This document shows, piece after piece, positions 52,627-61,811 of a DNA stretch of 64,000 nt. The translations under genes and the position numbers were made by a program. Under the pieces are notes generated by a model. The model searched no databases and was not told the DNA's origin. It saw nothing but the letters and a program-made list of their open reading frames with translations. Source of the DNA: Bacillus sp. N1-1 (GTDB lineage: Bacteria > Bacillota > Bacilli > Bacillales > Guptibacillaceae); NCBI RefSeq assembly GCF_009818105.1, contig NZ_CP046564.1, positions 1,116,001 to 1,180,000 of the forward strand, read 5' to 3'. Position 1 is the stretch's first letter, and each line of letters opens with the position of its first letter.

Positions 52627-52647
52627 AAACCGGGTGGTGACAGGCAC
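52627..52647 (+). repeat. 21-base dispersed repeat, copy 2
   Basis: Identical to bases 50396-50416, again a short distance upstream of a gene start. Confidence 0.75.
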
Positions 52648-52681
52648 TACAATTACAGTTGACATAGAAAGGAGTGAAAGT

Positions 52682-53860
52682 ATGAATAACTTCATAGGTG
52701 TATTCTTCTACCTTCTCATCTTAACGATCACGATTTTGATCTACCGGAAGTCAGATGAATTTGAGCCTTATTTAGTATGGAAACTCATCGGCTACACGAT
52801 TCTCGGTGGTTTTTCATTTCAATTTAATGAATGGAAATTGCCTCTTGGATTCCTCATTTACTTACTGTTTTTCACAAATATTAAAGTTAATGCAAAGGCG
52901 AAGAAGCGCGCGGTTTATTTAGGTTTAGTAATCTTCGTTGTGACAACAATCGTTCCATGGGTACATAACTACATATATGAGCAACCAAAAGAAGTTGCGG
53001 TACTGAATACAAACTTCTATAAAGGAAGTCTTGCTAAAGAATGGGAGAACATACATAGCAAACTAGGGAATATAGAAAATTCGGTAAAGGTCCTTGATTT
53101 CGATATGACGATAAGTGACGAAGGAAAGATCGAAGACTTAGATATGTACGTAGAAGAGAATGCAACGCGAGGAAAAGTTCACTATCATATTACCCTGTCC
53201 AATGAGGGCAAGGAATTTATTGTAGTACGTAGAAAGGTTGGAACGGAAGGATTCCACTTTGCTTCAGAAACGCTTACGGAAGGGGGGTTTTTCTTCAATC
53301 AGATTGATTTGATTAAGAAACCTATGCTAAATGAAGAAGGCGTGGATACTTACTATTTATCTGCGAGTGGGCAGAGAACGAATTATCCACAAACAGATGA
53401 TGATTCTTATCGCATTGATACAGCCGGTAAGAGAAAAGTTGAGAATAGTGAATTACCGACTGATGCCATCGTCGTTGATATTTGCGATGGTTACTGTGAT
53501 TATCGAGCGTATTTCCTTTTTGATGTGTTAGAAAGAATGCCTCCAATTACGGAAGATAACGTCCTTGATCTTGCACAGCAACAATCATCTGAAATCAGGA
53601 GTTGGCTAATCAAGCACCGCGGAGATGAACTCGGACTTGAAAAAGATGGGGAATACTTCTTAACCAAAGATGGGAAAAAGGAGAAAGTAAGCAAAGAGAC
53701 ATATTTTAAGGTATTAAAGGAAACACCTGAAATAACAATCAATCACAACGAACCTCTGTTAGAAGTAACAGTGAAAAATCCTTACGGGGACGAGCCTCAT
53801 CAAATGGGTTTTGCTTTTAACAAAGAGCTGAGAGAAGTGAACTGGGTGCGGTTTCAATAA
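52682..53860 (+). CDS. Membrane protein with large extracytoplasmic domain, unknown family
   Basis: A 392-residue protein. Three to four hydrophobic helices (about 3-20, 33-50, 55-65, 75-95) form an N-terminal membrane unit. Residues about 100-392 form a soluble, mostly beta domain with IYEQPKEVAVLNTNFYKG at its start, two nearby Cys in VDICDGYCDY and a Glu/Lys-rich C-terminus. I do not recognise it. ATG 52682 is used since AAAGGAGTG lies upstream; 16 additional codons begin inside the dispersed repeat region. The next small gene follows by 29 bases. Confidence 0.6.
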   Translation: MNNFIGVFFYLLILTITILIYRKSDEFEPYLVWKLIGYTILGGFSFQFNEWKLPLGFLIYLLFFTNIKVNAKAKKRAVYLGLVIFVVTTIVPWVHNYIYEQPKEVAVLNTNFYKGSLAKEWENIHSKLGNIENSVKVLDFDMTISDEGKIEDLDMYVEENATRGKVHYHITLSNEGKEFIVVRRKVGTEGFHFASETLTEGGFFFNQIDLIKKPMLNEEGVDTYYLSASGQRTNYPQTDDDSYRIDTAGKRKVENSELPTDAIVVDICDGYCDYRAYFLFDVLERMPPITEDNVLDLAQQQSSEIRSWLIKHRGDELGLEKDGEYFLTKDGKKEKVSKETYFKVLKETPEITINHNEPLLEVTVKNPYGDEPHQMGFAFNKELREVNWVRFQ

Positions 53861-53889
53861 GCTAAATGAATGAAAAGCGAGGTGGCATG

Positions 53890-54066
53890 ATGCGGTATAC
53901 TGTTATTCGAAACTTGTATTTATTTCTAGGATGGTTTTATTTAGTAAGCGTGCTGTTAATTGCGGGCTATGCCTTTGTCTATGATTTAGGATTACCTACC
54001 CTTTATTTTATCTGGATCATCATAGGTGGTATCTTGCTATTCATTTCATTTTTAGAAGGAATATGA
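53890..54066 (+). CDS. Small two-helix membrane protein
   Basis: A 58-residue protein with two helices (LYLFLGWFYLVSVLLIAGYA and LYFIWIIIGGILLFISFL). ATG 53890 is chosen since GAGGTG lies five bases upstream; an adjacent ATG (53887) and a further one at 53866 are possible. It follows the 392-residue membrane protein closely and probably shares its transcript. The family is unknown. Confidence 0.5.
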   Translation: MRYTVIRNLYLFLGWFYLVSVLLIAGYAFVYDLGLPTLYFIWIIIGGILLFISFLEGI

Positions 54067-54130
54067 AACGAGTGATGAGAGAAAAACCAATAAAATAAGG
54101 GCAACGCACTATTGCAGTGACCTCATGAAA

Positions 54131-54176
54131 AAAACCGTTAACACTTCCTAGTTTAAATGTGTTGGCGGTTTTTTTA
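54131..54176 (+). terminator. Terminator of the membrane-protein pair
   Basis: AACCGTTAACAC pairs with GTGTTGGCGGTT, then a seven-T run. Confidence 0.8.
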
Positions 54177-54258
54177 TGATGAAAGGACATCTATATACTT
54201 GCTCATCAGGTATAGTACAATAAAACTGCACGATACAATAATTGGAAGTGGTGATGGA

Positions 54259-55473
54259 ATGAATCAAAACGTGTTAACCCTCCCTGCAAGCGGTACATGT
54301 AAGATCATTTACGAGCACAGCATCCATGCGTTTCCCAGTCACTACATTTACAAAGAAACACCCTATGTCGCCTTCCGTGAAAGGGGTGGATTTATTGAAA
54401 AACTCTACACCGTCCACGACCGTTTTGTGATCAGTCCTCCCTACGAACTCACATCAACAGATCTCGCACGATTCGATCCACTCATTCAGCAGAGAATTCG
54501 TACCTACATCCAGGATCGTAAAAAGGGATTTGGTTTCGATAATCCAGATCAAGCGTATATGTTTTGGGTTCTTGACCAAGAAATAACGTTACCTCACCGA
54601 CCTAAAGTGACACCGAACACGCCAGGTCACCAGTACTTTTCGTATGAAGATTTCATATCCCGCGAGCCAGTAATCACAAAAAATGGAACCGTCTCAAAAA
54701 CTGGCGTCTTCGAGTACGATGACTTCAGAGACAATCTGCTGATCGATAAGTACAATCCAATTCTATCCTCCATGAGAAGTATGAAAACAAAGCATTTAAG
54801 AAGTGAAAATAGTGAAGACGCCATTACCTGGAACGTGTTTAAATCGCTCCAACAAATTAATCCTCAATTCTGGTATTCTGAACTGATTGCAAAAGGGATC
54901 AATCAAACGAAATACTCACTAAAGCAACTAGTCCCCACTGATCAGCTACCTCTCAATCTAACCATTAACCTCTGGGAAACAATCAAACCACCGTCAACTT
55001 TACTAGATAATCAGTTAGAAGGACCAACTGAAGTGGATGTCATCATTGAAAGTGAAGACTTTGTCTGGTTAATTGAAGCGAAATTCAAGTCCGACATTTC
55101 TACAAAAACGACTCACAATCATTCCCGAAACCAGGTTCTACGTAATATTGACGTTGGCTCCCATTATGCAAAAGGGAAAGACTTTTACTTTTCGCTCCTT
55201 ATCCTGGAGGATTCCATTTCGCCGATCGGTGTTTCAGCGGTAGAAACCTACAGCAGAGAACTTACGTCGAATGCCGCTCAATTTGAGAGTCAATTTCTAC
55301 ATCGTTCTGATCATCTTTCAAACGTTCAGGGAATAACCGTTTTATATTGGCATCACTTTGTGGAGATTTTTAAAAACGGCATGAAAGAACTAGAGGACGA
55401 TTTTGAACAGCTAATCGCGGCTCGTGCTTTTCACTGGATGATGGAAAAGGTAGATCAGATGGTAAAAAAATAA
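54259..55473 (+). CDS. Orphan PD-(D/E)XK nuclease-like protein
   Basis: A 404-residue protein whose second half has the signature of the restriction-endonuclease-like fold. Glu186 is in SEDAITWNVF, Asp260 in TEVDVIIES and the E-x-K pair Glu273/Lys275 in WLIEAKFKS. Their order and spacing match PD-(D/E)XK nucleases. The N-terminal half (residues 1-170) has no recognised domain and may bind DNA or a partner. No methyltransferase, helicase or integrase gene adjoins. ATG 54259 follows GGTGATGG. A role in DNA defence or repair is inference. Confidence 0.6.
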   Translation: MNQNVLTLPASGTCKIIYEHSIHAFPSHYIYKETPYVAFRERGGFIEKLYTVHDRFVISPPYELTSTDLARFDPLIQQRIRTYIQDRKKGFGFDNPDQAYMFWVLDQEITLPHRPKVTPNTPGHQYFSYEDFISREPVITKNGTVSKTGVFEYDDFRDNLLIDKYNPILSSMRSMKTKHLRSENSEDAITWNVFKSLQQINPQFWYSELIAKGINQTKYSLKQLVPTDQLPLNLTINLWETIKPPSTLLDNQLEGPTEVDVIIESEDFVWLIEAKFKSDISTKTTHNHSRNQVLRNIDVGSHYAKGKDFYFSLLILEDSISPIGVSAVETYSRELTSNAAQFESQFLHRSDHLSNVQGITVLYWHHFVEIFKNGMKELEDDFEQLIAARAFHWMMEKVDQMVKK

Positions 55474-55485
55474 TCGGTCAGAGAC

Positions 55486-55517
55486 AAGGGTCTGCCCTAT
55501 TTGGCAGTCCCTTTTTT
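55486..55517 (+). terminator. Terminator of the nuclease-like gene
   Basis: AAGGGTCTGCC pairs with GGCAGTCCCTT with a T run. Confidence 0.85.
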
Positions 55518-55683
55518 CATAGAGCGTGGTAGAAATCCTCCCAATTCACATGCCTTTTCTACTAACTTTCCTTCTTTTTTATACTCATATTGAAAAAAAT
55601 GTTTACTAATATAATAAAAAGGTTATTTCTCTTATTACAATAATACGAGAAATATTTTTTCTTAGGGTAGAGGAGGAGTCAAG

Positions 55684-57507
55684 ATGCAATCACTTTGGTT
55701 TACATTGCTATCTTGTGTAGCATTCATGGTGCTTGTTGGATACATAGCTTATCGTAAAACGAGAGGGACGACTAGTGGTTCCGATGGTTATTTTCTTGCA
55801 GGAAGAGGACTAAGCGGTGGGTTTATTGCCGGCTCGCTTTTGTTAACGAACTTGTCAGCTGAGCAGCTGGTAGGATTGAACGGTCAGGCGTTTCGAACGA
55901 ACTTATCAAACATGGCCTGGGAAGTAACGGCAGGGGTAGCGGTTGTTCTTATGGGACTTTACTTGCTTCCAAAATATTTGAACATGTCGATTACAACACT
56001 TCCAGAATTTCTTAGCAAACGATTTGATGAAGGCGTAAGACGCTATACCGTTGTTTTGTTTATGGTTGGGTACGTTCTGGTAACGATTCCTTCTATGCTT
56101 TATTCCGGCGCACTCGCCGTTCTGAAACTTTTTGATGTGCCGTCCATTCTAAACATTTCCTATACCCAGTCGATCTGGGTCGTGATCTGGGGCATAGGAA
56201 TTATCGGCGCTGTTTATGCGATCTTCGGTGGATTAAAAGCCGTTGCCGTGTCTGACACGATTAATGGCGTTGGGTTACTTATTGTCGGTGCGCTCGTTCC
56301 AATTCTTGGCCTTATCGCACTAGGAAATGGCGAGTTCCTAGACGGAGTTAAAACAATTACAACAACAAATCCCGAAAAACTGAATGCGATCGGCGGTCCT
56401 GAAGATTCCGTTCCGTTCGGTACGATTTTTACAGGACTCATTATTGCGAACATGTTCTACTGGGCAACAAACCAGTATGTCATTCAGCGCACACTTGGAG
56501 CGCAAAATTTAAAAGAGGGACAAAAAGGGGTTATTTTCTCAGGATTCTTTAAGCTTCTTATCCCGATTTTCATGATGGTTCCAGGGGTTATCGCATTTCA
56601 TCTTTACGGTGGGGATCTTAAATCCGTTGACCTTGCGTATCCGACGCTTGTGATGAACGTGCTTCCGTCATACTTATCCGGCTTTTTCCTCGCAGTGTTG
56701 CTTGGTGCCGTGTTAAGTTCATACAATTCGTTGTTAAATAGTGCTTCAACAATGTTTGCACTCGATATTTACAAGCCGGCAATGAAAAAAGATGCCACAG
56801 ATGAACAGCTCATCACCGCAAGTAAATGGTTCGGCTCGGTTATCGCGATTGTCACGTTTTTCGTGTCTCCGATGTTAATGTACGCACCAAACGGTTTATG
56901 GGATTTGATTCGAAAGTTTACGGGCTTTTTCAACATTCCGATCGTTGCCGTTGTGCTCATCGGCATTCTATCAAAAAAGGTACCGGCATTAGCCGCGAAA
57001 GTTGCGATCATTTTCCACGTGGTGGCTTACTTCATGATGGTATGGGGAACGGAACAGATCTTTGGACTTCCCCTCAACATTCATTTCATCCACATCTACG
57101 GAATTCTATTCGTATCTGAAGTCGCGATCATGTTTGGAATTGCTTACTGGAAACCACAAGAAAAAGCGTATGTATTCCCGAAAGCTTCTAAAGTAAATAT
57201 GACGCCGTGGAAGTACAGCGTACCTGCAGGAATTCTACTGATCGCAAGCATTTGTGAAACGTATCTCGTCTTCTCGCCAATTGGCGTTGCTTACGCAGGT
57301 GGCATAATTTCACCATCGTTCTTACCAGCGACAGGTGCACTCGCAGTAGTAACACTTATTGCGTTTGCCGCTGCGACGAAAAGCTGGGAGCGAAAGTATG
57401 GTCATGCGGTTCGCCGTGCGAAGAATGCGGTGAAGGAAACAGGAAGAGAAGTAGGAGGGCAAACGCAGAGCCATCAGGTGAATTATTTTACTAAGAAAGA
57501 TTTATAA
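55684..57507 (+). CDS. Solute:sodium symporter (YidK-like SSS family)
   Basis: A 607-residue Na+/solute symporter with about 14 helices of the LeuT-like SSS family. YFLAGRGLSGGFIAGSLLLTN near residue 40 is the Na+-site region of helix 1, and ATNQYVIQRTLGAQNLKEGQ is the vSGLT-like sugar-transporter signature of helix 7-8. It ends with a basic cytosolic tail. It is closest in layout to YidK/vSGLT, so sugar or inositol-type substrates are plausible. GAGGAGG is upstream of the ATG. Confidence 0.85.
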   Translation: MQSLWFTLLSCVAFMVLVGYIAYRKTRGTTSGSDGYFLAGRGLSGGFIAGSLLLTNLSAEQLVGLNGQAFRTNLSNMAWEVTAGVAVVLMGLYLLPKYLNMSITTLPEFLSKRFDEGVRRYTVVLFMVGYVLVTIPSMLYSGALAVLKLFDVPSILNISYTQSIWVVIWGIGIIGAVYAIFGGLKAVAVSDTINGVGLLIVGALVPILGLIALGNGEFLDGVKTITTTNPEKLNAIGGPEDSVPFGTIFTGLIIANMFYWATNQYVIQRTLGAQNLKEGQKGVIFSGFFKLLIPIFMMVPGVIAFHLYGGDLKSVDLAYPTLVMNVLPSYLSGFFLAVLLGAVLSSYNSLLNSASTMFALDIYKPAMKKDATDEQLITASKWFGSVIAIVTFFVSPMLMYAPNGLWDLIRKFTGFFNIPIVAVVLIGILSKKVPALAAKVAIIFHVVAYFMMVWGTEQIFGLPLNIHFIHIYGILFVSEVAIMFGIAYWKPQEKAYVFPKASKVNMTPWKYSVPAGILLIASICETYLVFSPIGVAYAGGIISPSFLPATGALAVVTLIAFAAATKSWERKYGHAVRRAKNAVKETGREVGGQTQSHQVNYFTKKDL

Positions 57508-57544
57508 ATTACAGTCTTTTTGATCAATAGATCCGTTTTCTAAT

Positions 57545-57586
57545 GCAGCTCGTTTCATTATAAATGATGAAACGGGCTGCTTTTTA
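57545..57586. terminator. Terminator of the symporter gene
   Basis: GCAGCTCGTTTCAT pairs with ATGAAACGGGCTGC and T residues follow. Confidence 0.85.
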
Positions 57587-57613
57587 TTTCTTGCTCTAGG
57601 ACCATTATCTTAG

Positions 57614-57754
57614 TTATCGATCAAATTGACTAATTTCAACTTCTTCATCCAATCGATTATCCTCAACAGATTTATCATTAAAATAAATGATTCTTCTGTG
57701 AAGTGTTGATACACATAGCATGACTTCTGCTTTTATAAAGAGATAGAGAATAGG
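57614..57754 (-). pseudogene. Possible C-terminal gene remnant
   Basis: A 46-codon open stretch with a plausible helix followed by a hydrophilic acidic tail (STLHRRIIYFNDKSVEDN, then LDEEVEISQFDR) ends just before a bidirectional terminator. It has no good start or ribosome binding site. It could be the end of a deleted membrane-protein gene or chance. Confidence 0.25.
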
Positions 57755-57892
57755 TCAATCGTCACGGTAGATAATTGTAAATTCTAAATTTACCTAATTT
57801 ACAAACGATTATCATTAAAAGTATATAAAAAAATCGTCGAACTATGTAACATTAAGGAGAAAGATGACAGAAGGATGACATGAGAGGAGATT

Positions 57893-59854
57893 ATGATGAA
57901 GAAAATAACAACAGTACTTGCCGCCGTGGCGCTAACGATCTTTACTCCAATGGGGATACCGACAGAAGAAGCTTCCGCTGCTACATTTGGGGATGTGGTG
58001 GTGAATGAACTTGCGTGGATGGGGACAACGGTTGATTACAATGATGAGTGGATAGAGCTTTATAATAACACAGGAAGCTCGGTTTCTCTTGAGGGTTGGA
58101 CCTTAACGGCTGTTGATGGAACGCCTTCGATACCACTAACTGGATCCATTCCGACTGATGAATACTTTGTACTTGAAAGAACCGATGATGCCACACTTTC
58201 GGAAGTAACCGCGAATCAAATATATAGCGGGGCGCTCAGCAATTCAGGCGAAATACTTGAATTAAGAGATGCTAGTGGTGCATTGGTTGATGAAGTAGAT
58301 GCCTGGCATGCAGGGGATAATACCGCTAAAGCATCGATGGCACGTCTCGAACCTGCAAATAGTGGAACGGAAGCTTCTAGCTGGGCCACGGCTACTCATA
58401 CATATGCGGAAGGACTAGGTACACCTGGTGCAGCAAACGCAACTAGTGGCTCACAAACCGGTGCATGTCAAGATACAACCGAGCACCTAAATCAGGTTTC
58501 CGATGCACCAGATGCAATCAATGTCTATTTTAATAAGTGTGCGCTTGATCAATATGCGTCAACAGGAAATGAAGCGAACTACAATGTGAATCTAGAAGAT
58601 CGTTTGCTCAATCGCATTAATGCTGCTGAGGCTAGTATTGATTTTGCAACCTATGAAATCAATCTACCAAAAGTGGTGGATGCCCTGATTGCGAAAGCAG
58701 CAGAGGGTGTCGATGTTCGCGTCATTGCTGATGCCAAAGATGCAACGGATCCTCATTATATTGAACGATTTGAGTTAATGAGGCTATACGTGGAAGAGAT
58801 GGTGCGGGGTAAAGATGGAATGGTTGGAACAGCGGATGACATAACTGTTTTCTCTGACTCTCCTATGCTAGCAGTAGAAGATCAGACGAAGCGAGCAGAT
58901 CACAACTTACCAGCATTTCCGAACGATTTCCCAGAAAGAACAATTATGATCGGAAATACGGAAATGACAGGGTATGTTTTCGTTGAAGGGGAACAGCAAT
59001 CCGATGGAAGTTATTATTCTCCTGGCACTCAAATGCACAATAAATTTGCACTCATAGATGATAAATGGGTGTTTACAGGAAGCTGGAATTTTACCGTAAC
59101 GGGTCTTTATGGCTCAGATGAAAACATGACAAACGGGGTATTAGATGGGAATCAGCAGCACGTCGTTGAAGTGAATTCTTCTGAACTAGCAGGAATCTAT
59201 GAAACGGAATTTAACGAGATGTGGGGAAGTCACACACAGAATCCCAATGTTGAACAGGCTGACTTTAGCTCTCGTAAAATCGATAACACCGCTCATGAGG
59301 TGACGATCGGTGGAAAAACGGTCGAGGTATTTTTCTCACCAGGAGATGATGCGGTTGGACGCATGGCGGAGCTTGTGAAAACAGAAGCAGACCTCAGCAC
59401 GTACTTCACGATTTTTGCCTGGAGTGACCAGGCACTTGTAAACGAATTAAAAAACAAATGGGAAGGTTCTTATGTCGACCAGCAGGGAACACTCACAGGC
59501 TTTGATGTGAAAGGGGTATATGACAGCTCATTCTGGAACCAGTGGTGGTCTGCTAGCATCGAGATGACGGGACGCACCGCAACAGGTAGCACAAACAATC
59601 CGAATACTCGCTGGGCCAATGTTGCACCGGTTTATAAGGATGCTGAATCTCGCAAACTTCATAGTAAAACAATGATCATCGACGCCGATACAACGAGTGA
59701 TCCAACCGTCATCGTTGGTTCAACAAACTGGAGCACGAACGGCAATGATGTGAATGACGAGAACCTTATAATTATTCATGATACAGACATCACAAATCAA
59801 TTTGTGCAGGAATTTAATGCGCGCTACACGGATGCTGGTGGTATGGTGCAGTAA
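57893..59854 (+). CDS. Secreted lamin-tail and phospholipase-D-fold protein
   Basis: A 653-residue exported protein. The signal peptide ends near EASA (residue about 29). A lamin-tail domain follows (VVVNELAWMG, EWIELYNNTGSSVSLEGWTL, up to about residue 185). A phospholipase-D superfamily module then has two HxKxxxxD motifs, His382/Lys384 (HNKFALID) and His590/Lys592 (HSKTMIID), each followed by GSxNW. Such proteins are extracellular nucleases or phosphodiesterases. GAGAGGAG precedes the tandem ATGs. It lacks wall-anchor repeats, so it is probably released or loosely bound. Confidence 0.85.
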   Translation: MMKKITTVLAAVALTIFTPMGIPTEEASAATFGDVVVNELAWMGTTVDYNDEWIELYNNTGSSVSLEGWTLTAVDGTPSIPLTGSIPTDEYFVLERTDDATLSEVTANQIYSGALSNSGEILELRDASGALVDEVDAWHAGDNTAKASMARLEPANSGTEASSWATATHTYAEGLGTPGAANATSGSQTGACQDTTEHLNQVSDAPDAINVYFNKCALDQYASTGNEANYNVNLEDRLLNRINAAEASIDFATYEINLPKVVDALIAKAAEGVDVRVIADAKDATDPHYIERFELMRLYVEEMVRGKDGMVGTADDITVFSDSPMLAVEDQTKRADHNLPAFPNDFPERTIMIGNTEMTGYVFVEGEQQSDGSYYSPGTQMHNKFALIDDKWVFTGSWNFTVTGLYGSDENMTNGVLDGNQQHVVEVNSSELAGIYETEFNEMWGSHTQNPNVEQADFSSRKIDNTAHEVTIGGKTVEVFFSPGDDAVGRMAELVKTEADLSTYFTIFAWSDQALVNELKNKWEGSYVDQQGTLTGFDVKGVYDSSFWNQWWSASIEMTGRTATGSTNNPNTRWANVAPVYKDAESRKLHSKTMIIDADTTSDPTVIVGSTNWSTNGNDVNDENLIIIHDTDITNQFVQEFNARYTDAGGMVQ

Positions 59855-59929
59855 GCTGATTTAAAAGCGTATTTACGGATTTCGAATTAAACGAACGCAT
59901 AAACGGAAGTAGATTAACAAGCCTGTGAG

Positions 59930-59965
59930 GACCTAGATTATCAAATTGATGATCTAGGTCTCTTT
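59930..59965 (+). terminator. Terminator of the PLD-like gene
   Basis: GACCTAGAT pairs with ATCTAGGTC, followed by TCTTT. Confidence 0.7.
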
Positions 59966-60019
59966 CATTTCTAGCTTCCAAATTTAGCAATCGGAATTGC
60001 ACACTGAAATGAAATATAG

Positions 60020-60220
60020 AGAACAGAAGAAATTAGCCATCATTATTACGAGCGACAGAGCCAGGTGCCAGATAACACTGCATTCAACAAGGCTATTGTA
60101 GCAGATGCTCGTATAAATCCGTCTCTTACTTTTACAGATATCCGTAAAGCGTGTGACATCATCCCAGACGAAAAACACATCGAAAACCGATTCAACGCTT
60201 TGAAAAGGTTTACGCTATAG
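60020..60220 (+). pseudogene. Unidentified ORF remnant
   Basis: Open from TAG 60017 to TAG 60218 with protein-like content in its last 50 codons (FNKAIVADARINPSLTFTDI, then IPDEKHIENRFNALKRF). There is no ATG start or ribosome binding site. It may be the C-terminal end of a lost gene. I do not recognise it. Confidence 0.35.
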
Positions 60221-60295
60221 GATGGTAGGGAAACTTTCCTATATCAAAATCGCTTTATCTTGTTAAAGCGGTACTTAAGGATAAAGGATGGTTAA

Positions 60296-61811
60296 ATGAA
60301 CAGAAAAGCTTACTTAATGGAAACCCTTTTAAACGGTGAATATTCAGGACCTTCACGTCAACCAATTACGTCTGTCGTGTATGATTCACGCGATGTCGAA
60401 GAGGGTGCTGCTTTCGTCTGTATTTCGGGTGAGAAGATGGATGGTCACCTTTTTATCGAGCAAGCGATTCAACTTGGGGCAAGAACAATCGTGGGGACGG
60501 ATCATGAGAAAATGGCTACAGCCTCGGCCATAAATCGAGAAGTGAGTTTCCTTTACGTTCAAGATAGCTGACAAGCACTAGCTGAGCTTGCGAGGGTCGT
60601 TTATGATTTTCCTTCAGAATCTCTCTATACGATCGGCGTCACTGGAACAAATGGAAAAACAACCGTTTCTTCGTTTACCTACAATCTCTTAAATCATCTT
60701 TCTTTCCGAACTGGCTTAATTGGGACGGCTGGGATTTGGAATGATGAGGAGAAAACAACGTTTAAGCAAACCGTTCCGACAACGCCAGAGGCTCCGGATA
60801 TTCATCGGGTGCTAGATTATTTCCGTAGAAGTGAGATGAAGGCAGCTGTCATTGAATCAACATCCATTGCCATTGAACAGAAGCGTTTAGTAGGCATTCA
60901 CTTTGATGTGGCAGTTCATACAAACTTAACTCCCGAACATTTAGAATTTCACGGAACGATGGAAGCGTATAAAGAAGCGAAGTTAAAAATTGTTTGATCA
61001 AGCGAAACGAGCGGTTGTGAATATAGATGACCCGGCCATGTCAGGGGACATCATTGAGCGTTTTCAAGGGCCGCTTATCACCTATAGTTTATCGGAGTTA
61101 GGCGACATACGTGCTGATCATATTCAAACCTCCATTAATGGAACATCTTTTACGCTATATGCGTTTAACAAAACGTACAACGTAGAGGCACCGATTATTG
61201 GGGAGTACAATGTGGCGAACCTTCTTGCTTCGATCGCAACGTGCTACCAAGTAGGGTTTTCAATCGAAGAAATTCTGTCTGTGCTCGTTCATATCCAAGC
61301 ACCTGAAGGCCGTTTTCAAGTTGTTGAAAATGAGGCACCATTTCAAATTGTTCTCGACTACGCTCATACGCCGGATGCGCTCGCAACCGTTCTTGAAGCG
61401 GTTCGTCACGTACCCTACAGGAAACTGATTGTGATGATAACCGGCATTGGGCTTCGAAATCCTGAAAAGCGTCCGATGATGGCTCAGGTTGCGGATGGAA
61501 TGGCAGATGAAATCATCGTCAGCGTGGATCAACCAGGATTCGCCGATCGACAGGAAGTAGTAAATGACGTTCTGAAAGGGTTCCACCATCCATCTGCTCC
61601 CCATATTCATTCACGGCTTCATCGCGAGGAGGCCATTCATCATGCTTTTGATCTAGCTGAACAGGGAGACGTCGTACTCTTAACCGGCATTGGCTTTGGA
61701 GGTTACCAGATCATTGGGGATGAGCGCGTTCCTTATTCTGAATTGGAAGTGATTGACGATTATTTTAAAAATGGTTCGTTAGACGTTCAGCAAATAAAAA
61801 AACCGTGTTAA
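60296..61811 (+). pseudogene. MurE-like Mur ligase paralogue, disrupted
   Basis: Three segments together give a full-length (about 505-residue) Mur ligase of the MurE type. The N-terminal uridine-nucleotide domain (VVYDSRDVEEGAAFVCI) ends at TGA 60569, where DS-stop-QALAELA suggests CGA to TGA. The ATP-binding domain TIGVTGTNGKTT and NLTPEHLEFHGTMEAYKEAK follow. A one-base insertion in an A run near 60990 shifts frame into FDQAKRAVVNIDDPA and the C-terminal domain. The MurE DNPR motif for diaminopimelate is replaced by DQPG, so the ancestor may have added a different amino acid. AAAGGA precedes the ATG. Confidence 0.75.

Larger units (their letters stand above)
57508..57892. other. Gap upstream of the secreted PLD-like gene
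   Basis: Holds the symporter terminator, a possible minus-strand gene remnant (57614-57754), and an AT-rich promoter region containing ATTATCA near 57810, a possible Fur-type half-site, weak. Confidence 0.35.
59855..60295. other. Gap with an unidentified open frame
   Basis: Contains the terminator at 59930-59965, a GCCAGGTGCCAG motif near 60061 and the remnant frame 60020-60220. Nothing else is visible. Confidence 0.4.

Noticed and set aside
56214..56453. Minus-strand 79-codon frame in the symporter gene
   Set aside because: Antisense shadow with no start signal.
57780..57830. Fur or Pho box upstream of the secreted PLD-like gene
   Set aside because: Only one half-site (ATTATCA) and irregular TTTACC/TTTACA spacing; too weak to list as a regulatory site.
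14110..60571. TGA as a recoded sense codon (several genes broken by TGA)
   Set aside because: Many intact genes here end in TGA, other lesions are TAG, TAA or frameshifts, and no selenocysteine element is evident.
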